Of a stretch of DNA of 64,000 nt, positions 1-7,729 are shown piece after piece. Made by a program: the position numbers and the translations under genes. The notes under the pieces are model-generated. The model did not search any database and had not been told where the DNA came from. It saw only the letters and a program-made list of their open reading frames with translations. Source of the DNA: Candidatus Dechloromonas phosphoritropha (GTDB lineage Bacteria; Pseudomonadota; Gammaproteobacteria; Burkholderiales; Rhodocyclaceae); the NCBI GenBank assembly GCA_016722705.1, contig JADKGN010000004.1:558001-622000 (forward strand). Reading direction: 5' to 3'. The first letter of the stretch is position 1; each line of letters starts with the position of its first letter.

Positions 1-220
1 AATCTCGGCGCGCCGGCGTCCGTGCTTGCCGCAGCACGGTTTTGTCGAGGCGCAGGCGGTGTATCAGCTGGCCATCGCGCGCCAGCAAAGTTGCTTCGGA
101 AGACACGTAGCTGGCCTTAACCTCGGCAAATCCCGGCAGTGCCAGCGCTGGCAAGGGCAGCAGTAGGCCAGCGATACAAAGATGTGCGGCCAACTGCCGC
201 GCAACAGCAAATCCCGACAT
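1..220 (-). CDS. pbpC: Penicillin-binding protein 1C, N-terminal part (runs off the window)
   Basis: Only the first 73 codons lie in the window; the gene continues beyond base 1. The start region has a hydrophobic N-terminal segment (residues about 11-29, signal anchor) followed by FAEVKASYVSSEATLLARDG and then LIHRLRLDKT, the pattern that opens the periplasmic part of PBP1C, a bifunctional peptidoglycan glycosyltransferase/transpeptidase-like protein. The ATG overlaps the stop of the upstream TPM gene (TGATG), so translation is probably coupled to it. The catalytic domains are outside the window, so the assignment rests on the N-terminus alone. Confidence 0.65.
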   Translation of the reverse strand, partial: MSGFAVARQLAAHLCIAGLLLPLPALALPGFAEVKASYVSSEATLLARDGQLIHRLRLDKTVLRQARTPARRD

Positions 221-717
221 CACAGAACCAGCGGCGCGTCTTCCAGTTCGTTCGGATTACCGGGCCGGGCCGGGAAGTGTTGACTGAGCAGCGTTGTCGC
301 CCCGGCGATACCGGCCAGCGCACCTGCCTGGTAGTCTCCGGCAGCAAAGGCTAAGGTCATGCGCCGGCAGAGTGCATCCCACTCGGTTTGTGCAACTTGG
401 GCGGTAATGCCGGTATCGGCGACGATTTCGACTTGTCGCTCAGCGAGGAGGATGTAGAACAGGATGCCGCTGTGTTCTTCGGTATTGCCGATGCCGAGTT
501 GCCTGAATTGTCCTTCAGCCCGCTGTCGTGCCGTCAAGTCACGTCGTAATTGCAGCAACGAGAGGCGGCCTTCGACGACGAAACGGATTTCGCCTCGATG
601 TTGTTCTTCCGATTCGCCAATGGCGCGTTCAATTGCCGCCAGCGTGGCCGGGCCGAAATGTTGGCCGACGCGACGAATTGGCATTTTCCAGTGCTTGAGG
701 ATACGTTTTAGTGTCAT
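220..717 (-). CDS. TPM-domain protein (165 aa)
   Basis: Small protein of the TPM (TLP18.3/Psb32/MOLO-1) fold, without a signal peptide. The TPM-like features are an acidic EEQHRGEIRFVVEG stretch near residue 37, HSGILFYILLAERQVEIVAD near residue 85 and a C-terminal helical part. Such short proteins regularly follow LemA and a secreted TPM protein in Proteobacteria; their biochemical role is not settled. The start is ATG at 717, which overlaps the previous stop codon (TGATG) and is preceded by GGGAG; a TTG two codons upstream is possible but less likely. It is the third gene of a lemA-TPM-TPM set that runs on into pbpC. Confidence 0.8.
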   Translation of the reverse strand: MTLKRILKHWKMPIRRVGQHFGPATLAAIERAIGESEEQHRGEIRFVVEGRLSLLQLRRDLTARQRAEGQFRQLGIGNTEEHSGILFYILLAERQVEIVADTGITAQVAQTEWDALCRRMTLAFAAGDYQAGALAGIAGATTLLSQHFPARPGNPNELEDAPLVL

Positions 718-1589
718 CACCAACTCCCCGACGCGCCGCCGCCACCGCCTGAACCACCGCCACCGCCAAATCCGCCCCCAAATCCGCCGCCTGAGCCTCC
801 CCCACCGGAGCGCCCGCTGTTTAGCAGGCCGCTGAGCAGGAGATCGAGGCCAATCAGGGCAACCACAAAGCCAATGCCGGCGCCGGCCAGAGCGCCGAGC
901 ACCGAGCCGGTTAACATCCAGCCGAGGCCGGCGCTCAGGCCACCGACCACACCGGAACCCAGCAGGTTACCGAGAAAGTGACGCAGGATAGCGCCACCCA
1001 GCGCCGCGCAAGCCAAGCCGATGATCAGTGCGTTTTCGCCAAAGTTACCCAAACCGCCCAAAGCGTCGCCACCGGCAGGTTTTGCCACTGGCGCATCAGG
1101 CAGCGGTTCGCCATCGACCACAGCAACAATCGCCGCGACACCCGCCGTAATGCCGCCCGGCAAATCGCCTGCCTTGAATTTGGGCGCGATCGTTTCGCTA
1201 ATAATCCGTTTCGCCGTGGCGTCATTCAAGGCGCCTTCCAGGCCGTAACCGACCTCAATACGTAACCGCCGATCGTCCTTGGCGACAATCAGGATCGCGC
1301 CATCATCAATGTTCTTGCGACCGATTTTCCAGGTATCGAGCAGGCGAATGCCGAACTGTTCGATGGTTTCCGGCTGGGTAGTGGGTAGAATCAGGACAAC
1401 GATCTGGCTGCCTTTCTTGGCTTCAAAAGCGGCGAGTTGAGCTTCCAGCTCAGCAATCTGACTGGCCGGCAGGGTGGCGGTGAGATCCGTCACCCGTGCC
1501 TTGAGCACCGGGATGGCGATCAGTTCGCCCGCAGCCAGCGCGCCAAGCGCATGCAAGCAGAGTGCGAAAATCGCCAGCAGACGTAGCAT
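717..1589 (-). CDS. Secreted/membrane TPM-domain protein with Gly-rich C-terminus (YgcG-like)
   Basis: Predicted envelope protein of 290 residues. It has an N-terminal signal peptide (cleavage near ALAAGE), a TPM domain over about residues 25-170 with the family motifs IVVLILPTTQPETIEQFG and DDGAILIVAKDDRRLRIEVG, hydrophobic segments around 185-260, and a Gly/Ser-rich tail with GGGFGGGFGGGG. This is the layout of YgcG-type proteins encoded beside LemA; the function is unknown, although phosphatase and assembly roles have been suggested for TPM domains elsewhere. ATG at 1589 gives a normal signal peptide; an in-frame TTG at 1598 is the alternative. It lies 9 bp after the lemA stop, so almost certainly in the same operon. 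Confidence 0.85.
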   Translation of the reverse strand: MLRLLAIFALCLHALGALAAGELIAIPVLKARVTDLTATLPASQIAELEAQLAAFEAKKGSQIVVLILPTTQPETIEQFGIRLLDTWKIGRKNIDDGAILIVAKDDRRLRIEVGYGLEGALNDATAKRIISETIAPKFKAGDLPGGITAGVAAIVAVVDGEPLPDAPVAKPAGGDALGGLGNFGENALIIGLACAALGGAILRHFLGNLLGSGVVGGLSAGLGWMLTGSVLGALAGAGIGFVVALIGLDLLLSGLLNSGRSGGGGSGGGFGGGFGGGGGSGGGGGASGSW

Positions 1590-1598
1590 CAGAAGCAA

Positions 1599-2213
1599 TT
1601 ACTTGACAGCAGCCGGGGCCGGGGCGGTGCCGAAATTGATCGCCGGCGGCGTCGAGATGGCTTTTTGATCTTCGACCGTGAAATTGGCCTTAGGCTTCCA
1701 GCCCATCACCATCGCCGTCAGGTTGTTCGGGAAGGTGCGTACCGAGACGTTGTATTCCTGAACGGTTTTGATGAAGCGATTGCGCGCCACGGTAATCCGG
1801 TTTTCCGTGCCTTCAACCTGTGCCTGCAGTTCGCGGAAATTGGCATCAGCCTTCAATTGCGGATAGTTTTCCGAAACAACCAACAGGCGAGACAGCGCGC
1901 CACCGAGATCAGCCTGAGCCCTCTGGAATTTAGCAAAAGCGGCCTCGTCGTTGATTAACTCTGGCGTGGCTTTCATGCCCGCGACGCTGGCACGGGCTTC
2001 CGTCACCTTGGTCAAGACCTCCTTCTCATGCGCGGCATAGCCTTGCACGATGGAAACGAGGTTGGGAATCAGGTCAGCCCGACGTTTGTACTGGTTCAAA
2101 ACCTCGGCCCAGGCAGCGTTGACCGCCTCATCATTGGTTTGCACCTGATTGTAGCCACAGCCGGAAAGTAGGGTGGTGATGAACAGCAGAAAGATCACAA
2201 GGCGGGATTTCAT
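1599..2213 (-). CDS. lemA: LemA family lipoprotein
   Basis: LemA protein of 204 residues. A signal peptide ends in a lipobox (LLSGC, residues 14-18), so a lipid-anchored envelope protein is expected here. The helical LemA core contains the signature KRRADLIPNLVSIVQGYA and the C-terminal ENRITVARNRFIKTVQEYN. Function is poorly known; LemA is usually encoded with TPM-domain proteins, as here. The start at 2213 is chosen because it gives the lipoprotein signal and has GGAGT about 8 bp upstream; a frame extension to 2429 would run into the IS1182 element. That element begins only 111 bp upstream and may have replaced the original promoter. Confidence 0.88.
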   Translation of the reverse strand: MKSRLVIFLLFITTLLSGCGYNQVQTNDEAVNAAWAEVLNQYKRRADLIPNLVSIVQGYAAHEKEVLTKVTEARASVAGMKATPELINDEAAFAKFQRAQADLGGALSRLLVVSENYPQLKADANFRELQAQVEGTENRITVARNRFIKTVQEYNVSVRTFPNNLTAMVMGWKPKANFTVEDQKAISTPPAINFGTAPAPAAVK

Positions 2214-2323
2214 CGAGCGGACTCCAGATTGATTGGTAGCGGCTGATATTGGACGATCGCAAAAAAAATGCAAGAGAGATTTCCAGCGCAGCCAGGTTTG
2301 GCGTATGGCGATAGCCCGGTACA

Positions 2324-3870
2324 CTAGCAGCCTGTCGGGCTTGAGTTCGACCGATGGCGCGATTTCATAATCCGAGACGAATTGACACCTTTTGGGGCGA
2401 AATCGAGTTGTTTTTTCATGGAATCGCAATGCTCCTGTTCTATTTTCTCACTGCGGACGCAATACGGCCATGCGCTTCAAATTCCACGCGAGGCAAACCA
2501 GCGTCCATTCGTTCTTGACGTTAGAAGGACCGCGGAGCAGAAACTGGCGCAAGCCCATCACCGACTTGATGATGCCGAACACCGGGTCAACCGTCTGTTT
2601 GCGTAGCGCATAGGCGGCACGCCCCGTTCGTGTCTTGAGCGTGTGTTTCATGATCTCGACCGGCGAGGCGTCGCCCGCCAGCAGCAGCGGCTCGGTAAAA
2701 CGTTCCCGCCAGTCCGGATGGTGCTCGTCGCGCTGGACGGCAATCAGCGGCTCACTGTTGGCGGCGAGACACGCCGCGACGTTCTTCGCGCTGTAATAGC
2801 CGGTGTCGGCCAGCCAGGTCTTGGGCTGATTTAGCCCTTCGGGGTTAGCCTGAACTTTCGCCAGCATGGGCTCAACCTGTTCTTTGTCGTTCGTGGCTTG
2901 AGTAACATGCGTGGCGAGGATGAGCATCGATTCGGTGTCAACGACCGCCTGCGCGTTATAGCACTGCTCAAAGCCGCCACCAGCCACCTTCATGATCCGC
3001 GATTCTTCGTCGGTCAGGTTGATCGGGTCGTTGGCTCGCGGGCCCGGCTCGGGAGGCTCCGGCTCCTTGCCACGGGGCTTCTTGCCCGTCTTTGCTTCCT
3101 TGGCCACACGAGCCGACATCTTGGCCTCGTACTCGGCCTGTTCCCCCGCGAACCGCTCCTGGGCTCGCGCTTCGATCTTGACCTTGGCCGCCGCAATCGC
3201 GGCCAAGCGATCTTCCCGGCGGGTGATCTCCTCGGGAATGCTGACCCCGTCCGGCACGACCGACTGGTCGGCCGCTGCGGCCAGCGCTAACAGTTCCTGC
3301 ACTTCGGCCTTCAGATGGGCTTCGATCTTCTCGCAATGCCCGTACGACAAGGCGCTGTGCCGGCTAGCATTGGCGTGAATCTTGGTGCCATCCAGGCTTA
3401 CCGTGCCAAAGCGCGAGAGTTGGTTCTCTCGGGCCACCTGTAGCACTTGAACAAACGCCGATTCAAATTCCTGGCCAAAGCGCGTCCTGAACGTCGCCAG
3501 GGTGTCGTGATCCGGATGCCGGTTGCAGGCAATGTACCGGAACGCCAGCGAGTCGTACGTTGCCCGTTCGATCTTGCGACTGGAGAACGTGCCCGTGGCG
3601 TAACCGTAGATCAGCAACGACAGCAGCGTCGCCGGAGGGTAGGCCTCACTGCCTCTGCCCGCATAGGCCCGCTCCAGCGCCGAGAGGTCCAGCCCTTCGA
3701 CCACATCCACAACGTACCGTGCCAAGTGCGCCTTGGGTAACCAATCCTGCACCGAAGGTGGGAGTAGGTAGTCCGTATCTCGATCTATCGGTTGAAAGGC
3801 CATTACCGTGCCCGTTGAAATAGTGGATATGATTATATCATATTTCTGGTGAAGTCCGACAGGCTGCTAG
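2324..3870 (-). mobile_element. IS1182-family insertion sequence
   Basis: A complete element bounded by inverted repeats. The left end reads CTAGCAGCCTGTCGGGCTT (2324-2342) and the right end, reverse complemented, CTAGCAGCCTGTCGGACTT: 18 of 19 positions agree. CTAG at both outer edges could be a duplicated palindromic target or the start of the repeat. The single transposase gene lies inside on the minus strand. The element sits between the lemA group and an IS630 remnant. Confidence 0.85.
2448..3803 (-). CDS. IS1182-family transposase
   Basis: Transposase of 451 residues, full length for the family, with the usual N-terminal DUF772-like region (YPPATLLSLLIYGYATG, residues about 56-72) and a C-terminal DDE domain. 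Catalytic candidates are Asp in VSLDGTKIHANAS, Asp in WLADTGYYSAKN, and the residue in TVDPVFGIIK. In relatives the last motif normally reads VEPVFG, so the third acidic residue is Asp instead of Glu here. A charged insert rich in Lys/Glu lies around residues 190-250. The reading frame is intact; whether it is active is uncertain because of the E-to-D change. Confidence 0.9.
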   Translation of the reverse strand: MAFQPIDRDTDYLLPPSVQDWLPKAHLARYVVDVVEGLDLSALERAYAGRGSEAYPPATLLSLLIYGYATGTFSSRKIERATYDSLAFRYIACNRHPDHDTLATFRTRFGQEFESAFVQVLQVARENQLSRFGTVSLDGTKIHANASRHSALSYGHCEKIEAHLKAEVQELLALAAAADQSVVPDGVSIPEEITRREDRLAAIAAAKVKIEARAQERFAGEQAEYEAKMSARVAKEAKTGKKPRGKEPEPPEPGPRANDPINLTDEESRIMKVAGGGFEQCYNAQAVVDTESMLILATHVTQATNDKEQVEPMLAKVQANPEGLNQPKTWLADTGYYSAKNVAACLAANSEPLIAVQRDEHHPDWRERFTEPLLLAGDASPVEIMKHTLKTRTGRAAYALRKQTVDPVFGIIKSVMGLRQFLLRGPSNVKNEWTLVCLAWNLKRMAVLRPQ

Positions 3871-4097
3871 TGTGTGTTGACAATCAATCCGATGAATGAC
3901 TATGGCATTGATCGGCGAAATCTTCGTTTAGGAGGCGCCGATTAATTCCTTTTTCGCGTCGAACACGCAACGTAATGCGGACAAAGCCTGCGACACAGAC
4001 GCGATCATCGAGCATCCTGCTGCGAATGAGATTCAAGCGGCCATCCTAAAGCGGATCCCTGAGTCAAGACAATAATGGCCTTGGTTTAATTCCGTTT

Positions 4098-4256
4098 CTA
4101 ATTCGTTAATGCATTAACTATCCACGGCCAGTGTACGATTGAGCGGACACGCTGGTGCTCTGATTCAAGGGTTTTGAGGCTCGATTCGAGTTGATCTTCA
4201 AGTGCATCGATGCTATCGAAGGCAAGGTTGTGGAAGAACTTCTCGCGCAGTTCATC
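4098..4256 (-). pseudogene. IS630-family transposase, C-terminal remnant
   Basis: Fifty-two codons plus stop encode DELREKFFHNLAFDSIDALE... and end in HWPWIVNALTN. This is the usual C-terminus of IS630 transposases that directly follows NPVEHLW. It joins the fragment ending at 5882, so the two were one gene before the insertion. It has no start codon of its own and is too short to be a gene. Confidence 0.85.
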
Positions 4257-5881
4257 CTAAGCCGGACGAGCCGGAACCAAACAGGTATTACGATAGAAGC
4301 CTGACGAATGACCGAGGAGGCGATCATGTTGGCGATGGCTCTGGCGGAACGATACGCGACGAACATGCATGGCGTGCTTTCGTGCTTTGACCGGATCATT
4401 ATCACCGGCACGCTGCCTGGTGCGTGCTACGCGGCAGGAATGACGAGTTATTTGTACACGCACGGAATTCGGGTATTCGACTACCCGCGATTTGCCGAGC
4501 CGCTGCGAGATCGCATTCGTGAGCGTGCGCAGGAGGTGTGTCTGGCGGCGGGTATTGAAATCGCGCACGTCAGCAAAAGCCATATTCGCAAGGAAGAGTT
4601 GGTCGCGCGAGTGCTCGCCGGTCGCGGCGACGCACCGGGTTTGGTGCATGTGCTCTCGGCCATGGAAGCCTGTCCGAGCTACAAACCGTGGCATGACAAA
4701 GGCAGTGGCAAGACTTACCTGCGCCCCGATCAAGGCAAGTGCCTGCACTACTACTTCTATTTCATCGACGAGGAACTGGGGTTGTGCTACCTGCGTGTGC
4801 CGACGTGGGCACCGTTCGGGTTGCAGTTCTACTGTAATGGTCACAGCGCTCTGGCAAGAACTCTGACGCGAGAAAGGATCGACTTCCTCCAGCAGGACAA
4901 CGCCTTCCTGCGTGTCGCCGACATCGCGCAGGCGCAGGCGCTGGCGGATGCGTTCAGTCCCGACGTACTTCACCCGCGACTGGATCGCTATGCGCAGTGG
5001 TTGTGCCCAGTGCTTGACGTCTTTGGATCCTCGTATCACTGGAGCCTGCGCCAAGTCGAATACTCCACCGACCTGATGTTTCGCAGTGAGCAGATATTGG
5101 TTCCACTGTATGACGCCATTTCGCGCCAAGCGGTCTTGGCCGCCAACGCAGAACGCGTCTCCAGCTTTCTGGGCAAGAAGGTCACGCCACAACTGGCCCA
5201 GGAGATCGGTTCCCGGTTGTCCACCCGTATCGAGGGGCGCTGCATCAAGCACACCATGGGCGCCGCTGGCGTCAAGGTGTATGACAAATTCTCCCGCGTA
5301 CTGCGGGTCGAAACGACCGTCAATGACGTGAGTTTCTTCAAACACCACCGCAAGGTGGAACACAAGGACAGGCACGCCACCCGAGAATTGGCGCCCCTGA
5401 AGAAGACAATCTATAGCCTGATCGACCTGCGCGACATCCTGCTCGGCTGCAACCAACGTTACCTGGCGTTCCTCTCCAGCCTCGATGACCCCAGTGCCGG
5501 CGAGCGTGACTTGGAGCGATTGAGCATGCCACGGTTGGGGGCGGCTCCCGGTGTCAAAGGGGTGAACTTCTTTGATCCTGCCGAGAAAGCCTTGCTGCAA
5601 ACCATGCAACGCGGCGAGTTCAACATTCACGGTTGGCGTCGTGCCGATCTTCTCAGCTATCTGAAGCTCACTCCGTCCGCCATGTCGCGCCAACTTGCCC
5701 GACTGCGTACGCTCGGCTTGATCAAGAAAGTCACTCATACCTATCGCTACTACCTCACTCGATTGGGGCGTTCAGTCGTCGCTGCGGCCTGCTCATTGAC
5801 CCGCTTCAACATAGTGCCAACCATGGCTTGCGCATCCTGAATTCTTCTCATGATTTGTGATGATTGAACTGGTTAGTGACT
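4257..5881 (+). mobile_element. Putative single-ORF insertion element without clear inverted repeats
   Basis: A segment of about 1.62 kb interrupts the IS630 transposase gene between its NPVEHL and DELREK codons. It holds one 504-codon ORF, about 65 bp of leader and about 40 bp after the stop, the compactness typical of insertion sequences. Junctions read ttcatcCTAagccgg on the left and gtgaCTAgagatg on the right, so CTA is repeated at both sides. The uninterrupted target would then have been CTAG, with TAG in place of the conserved Trp codon. Without a duplication, one base would have been lost. I see no terminal inverted repeat. That it is mobile is inferred from the exact interruption. Confidence 0.6.
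4326..5840 (+). CDS. Protein of unrecognised transposase class with C-terminal winged-helix-like region (504 aa)
   Basis: I do not recognise this as any standard transposase. Relatives are, from memory, labelled hypothetical or MarR-like because of the C-terminal part, where LKLTPSAMSRQLARLRTLGL (residues about 440-460) looks like a winged helix followed by IKKVTHTYRYYLTRLGR. The N-terminal region has MHGVLSCFDRIIITGTLPG, and the middle KCLHYYFYFIDEELGLCYLR and IKHTMGAAGVKVYDKFSRVL followed by RVETTVNDVSFFKH. A YDK...LR(V/I)E pattern also occurs in some rolling-circle replication initiators, but that is only a hint. ATG at 4326 is chosen because GAGGAGG ends 5 bp upstream; an in-frame ATG at 4308 lacks such a site. 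It is the only gene of the inserted segment. Confidence 0.75.
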   Translation: MLAMALAERYATNMHGVLSCFDRIIITGTLPGACYAAGMTSYLYTHGIRVFDYPRFAEPLRDRIRERAQEVCLAAGIEIAHVSKSHIRKEELVARVLAGRGDAPGLVHVLSAMEACPSYKPWHDKGSGKTYLRPDQGKCLHYYFYFIDEELGLCYLRVPTWAPFGLQFYCNGHSALARTLTRERIDFLQQDNAFLRVADIAQAQALADAFSPDVLHPRLDRYAQWLCPVLDVFGSSYHWSLRQVEYSTDLMFRSEQILVPLYDAISRQAVLAANAERVSSFLGKKVTPQLAQEIGSRLSTRIEGRCIKHTMGAAGVKVYDKFSRVLRVETTVNDVSFFKHHRKVEHKDRHATRELAPLKKTIYSLIDLRDILLGCNQRYLAFLSSLDDPSAGERDLERLSMPRLGAAPGVKGVNFFDPAEKALLQTMQRGEFNIHGWRRADLLSYLKLTPSAMSRQLARLRTLGLIKKVTHTYRYYLTRLGRSVVAAACSLTRFNIVPTMACAS

Positions 5882-6777
5882 AGAGATGCTCGACCGGGTT
5901 GAGTTCAGGGGCATAGGGAGGCAACGGTAGCAGGTGTATGTTTTCGGGTGTTCTGAGTGCTTGGCTGGCATGCCAGCCCGCACCGTCAAGGACCATGACG
6001 ATCCGATCCATCGGATGGCGTGCCGCCACTTCGTCGAGGAATAGCTGCATGCACGGCGTATTGACGTGCGGCAAGATCAGCGAGTCAAGCTCGCCCGTAT
6101 CCACATCGACGGCCGCGTAGGCGTAGGTGTATTGGTGGGTGAGCATGGCCCGGCACAACGGTCGAATGGGTTGGGGCGCCCAGGCACGACGCACATCGTT
6201 GATGCGCCCGAAGCGCGCTTCGTCCTGAAACATCAGACGGATCGGGGTTCCTTGAGCGAAATCTCTCCGGAGTTCGCCAAGGGTGTCGGGGAGTTTTTTT
6301 CCACGCCTCCTGCGCGGTCGGATCACTTTGCGGATGTCGCTTGTCTGGCGCCAGCTTGCGCCAACCGTTGCGATGCAGCACGTTGTAGGCGGAGGACAGC
6401 GCCATCGGGCGTCCCAGCGCTTTCTCCAGGGCCGGCTTGATCTGACTGACGACCAATATACCGCCCTTGGCCGCTTGGTCGAAAAAGGGTTTCAACAGTT
6501 CGGCTTCTTGCGCTCGGGTGAAATTCTCCCGGTGGCGTCCGCCTCGTGCAGGTTCCGATTCACCGCCTACCCGATGTCCAGCCAGAAACGCGTTGCGTAA
6601 TCGTGAGGCCCAACTGAGCGAAACGCCGATCACCGCGGCGGTCTGCTCAAGATTCAAACCGTAGCACAACGGCAGAACAACCGCTTGGGCCTGGCGCAGT
6701 TGTTCCACACTCTTGGCTTCTTTGACAATCTTCAGCGCCTCCGCTACCGACCCCTCTCCCTTGAACGGCCTTCCCAT
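5882..6777 (-). pseudogene. IS630-family transposase, N-terminal and catalytic part (frameshifted, interrupted)
   Basis: The N-terminal helix-turn-helix part (MGRPFKGEG start, CYGLNLEQTAAVIGVSLSWA) is in one frame from 6777 to about 6293; the DDE part is in another frame from there to 5882. The shift falls in a run of seven A residues: relatives read W-KK-LPDTLGEL, which needs six. The catalytic motifs are present: FQDEARFGR, VMVLDGAGWHAS and the final Glu in ELNPVEHL. The frame then meets TAG exactly where the inserted segment begins. The missing C-terminus is at 4098-4256. Frameshifting in an A-run is known for some two-frame IS elements, so the shift could be programmed, but the insertion makes this copy dead. 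Confidence 0.85.
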
Positions 6778-6839
6778 GCCACACCTCAGATCTCATTGAG
6801 ATGCACTTATTATTGCTTAATTGGTGTGGAAATTGAATA

Positions 6840-7352
6840 AGCTGTACATTCGACTTCGCATACAGCTGGACGGCGCTGCCCCGTTTTTGACTTTGGTGTT
6901 GCTTCTGATCTTGTTTCTGCGGTGGAGGAATCCCCTGTGGAGCGTAGCGGAACAGGGGTGCCCTCCACCGCGCGCGGAAACTTATCGACGATCATGGCAC
7001 CGCCACCGATCGCGGTTTGATGCACGACATCGGGCGTTTTGTCACCCAGATACTGGTGCGGACGCTCGCCGTTGTCCCCCAAGGAGATTTCCTGCGGGGC
7101 ATGCTCCTCGTCAATCAGACCGCTGAGCAGAAGGTCGCTCTCATCAGACCAAGCTTGGGCTTACGTTGAGCATCGATTGTGGCGCGTGAGACGCCAGCCA
7201 GAACGCATTGCTGGACGAGTGCCACGGCATCATTGCGATCGATCCAGTCTTGTCGGGTCACGCAAGGCTGATCCCGGACTTTTTTTGAGCTAGTCGAGTT
7301 CCATCTTCAACTTGCCGATCTCGCTGTAGAGCAGCTCTGGCTCGCGGTGCGT
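6840..7352 (-). pseudogene. IS3-family OrfA/OrfB remnant with internal deletion
   Basis: Minus-strand pieces in different frames: the end of OrfA (ELLYSEIGKLKMELD, then a stop where relatives have Trp), the start of OrfB (DWIDRNDAVALVQQC, LAGVSRATIDAQRKP), a shifted SDLLLSGLIDEE, and then directly the C-terminus (NGERPHQYLGDKTPDVVHQT, GGGAMIVDKF). The central catalytic region is missing. The point where the two parts meet carries a short palindromic repeat (7069-7100). Its tail is cut near 6838 by the IS630 element. Confidence 0.75.
7069..7100 (-). repeat. Short palindromic repeat, copy 1 (inside the IS3 remnant)
   Basis: Minus strand: GCCCCGCAGGAAATCTCC followed by TTGGGGGACAACGG, 29 of 32 positions identical to the copy at 46166-46197. 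It sits exactly where the IS3 OrfB remnant has lost its central part. Confidence 0.6.
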
Positions 7353-7643
7353 GGCAAGGAGTTTGCCCAGCATCAGCGAATTGCCGAGCAACTCCAGGCT
7401 GATTGCTACTTCGCCCACCCCTCTGCTTCTTGGGAACGCGGGGCCAACGAGAATATGAACGGCCTCATTCGGCAGTTCTTCCCCAAGAAAATGAGCTTTG
7501 ATGGCATCTCCGAAAAAAATATCGGACTTGCCAGGCTCCGTCTCAATCACCGACCTCGAAAATGCCTTGACCACAATACACCTCACGACCTCTTCATGAG
7601 TCAGCTACACTCCCGTCATTACCCTGTTGCACTTCAGAGTTGA
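7347..7643 (+). pseudogene. IS30-family transposase, C-terminal remnant
   Basis: Ninety-eight codons matching the end of IS30-type transposases: GKEFAQHQRIAEQLQADCYF, HPSASWERGANENMNGLIRQ, FFPKKMSFDGIS and LNHRPRKCLDHNTPHDLF. The ERGANENMNGLIRQFFPK block carries the last catalytic Glu of the DDE domain. The N-terminal two thirds is absent, and the fragment abuts the IS3 remnant in opposite orientation. It ends 86 bp upstream of the RND adaptor gene. Confidence 0.85.
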
Positions 7644-7729
7644 ATCCACCGAGTGCTATTGTATTCGTCAGCATTACTAGTGAATTTAGATTTGAAAATG
7701 CCTCTTCATTCCTCTCTTGGTGCCGCAAC

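Larger units (their letters stand above)
4085..6838 (-). mobile_element. IS630-family element, split by a later insertion
   Basis: The two halves of one IS630-type transposase gene lie on the minus strand at 5882-6777 and 4098-4256, separated by a 1.6-kb segment. The proposed ends are weak inverted repeats: AATTGGTGTGGAAATTGAA at 6820-6838 compared with about 4085-4103, roughly 13 of 19 matching. The right end appears to cut into the tail of an IS3-type transposase remnant. Boundaries are approximate; the identity of the element rests on the transposase fragments. Confidence 0.7.

Noticed and set aside
3877..3906. TTGACA with CTATGG as a promoter after the IS1182 right end
   Set aside because: The -10 is poor and no gene follows on that strand.
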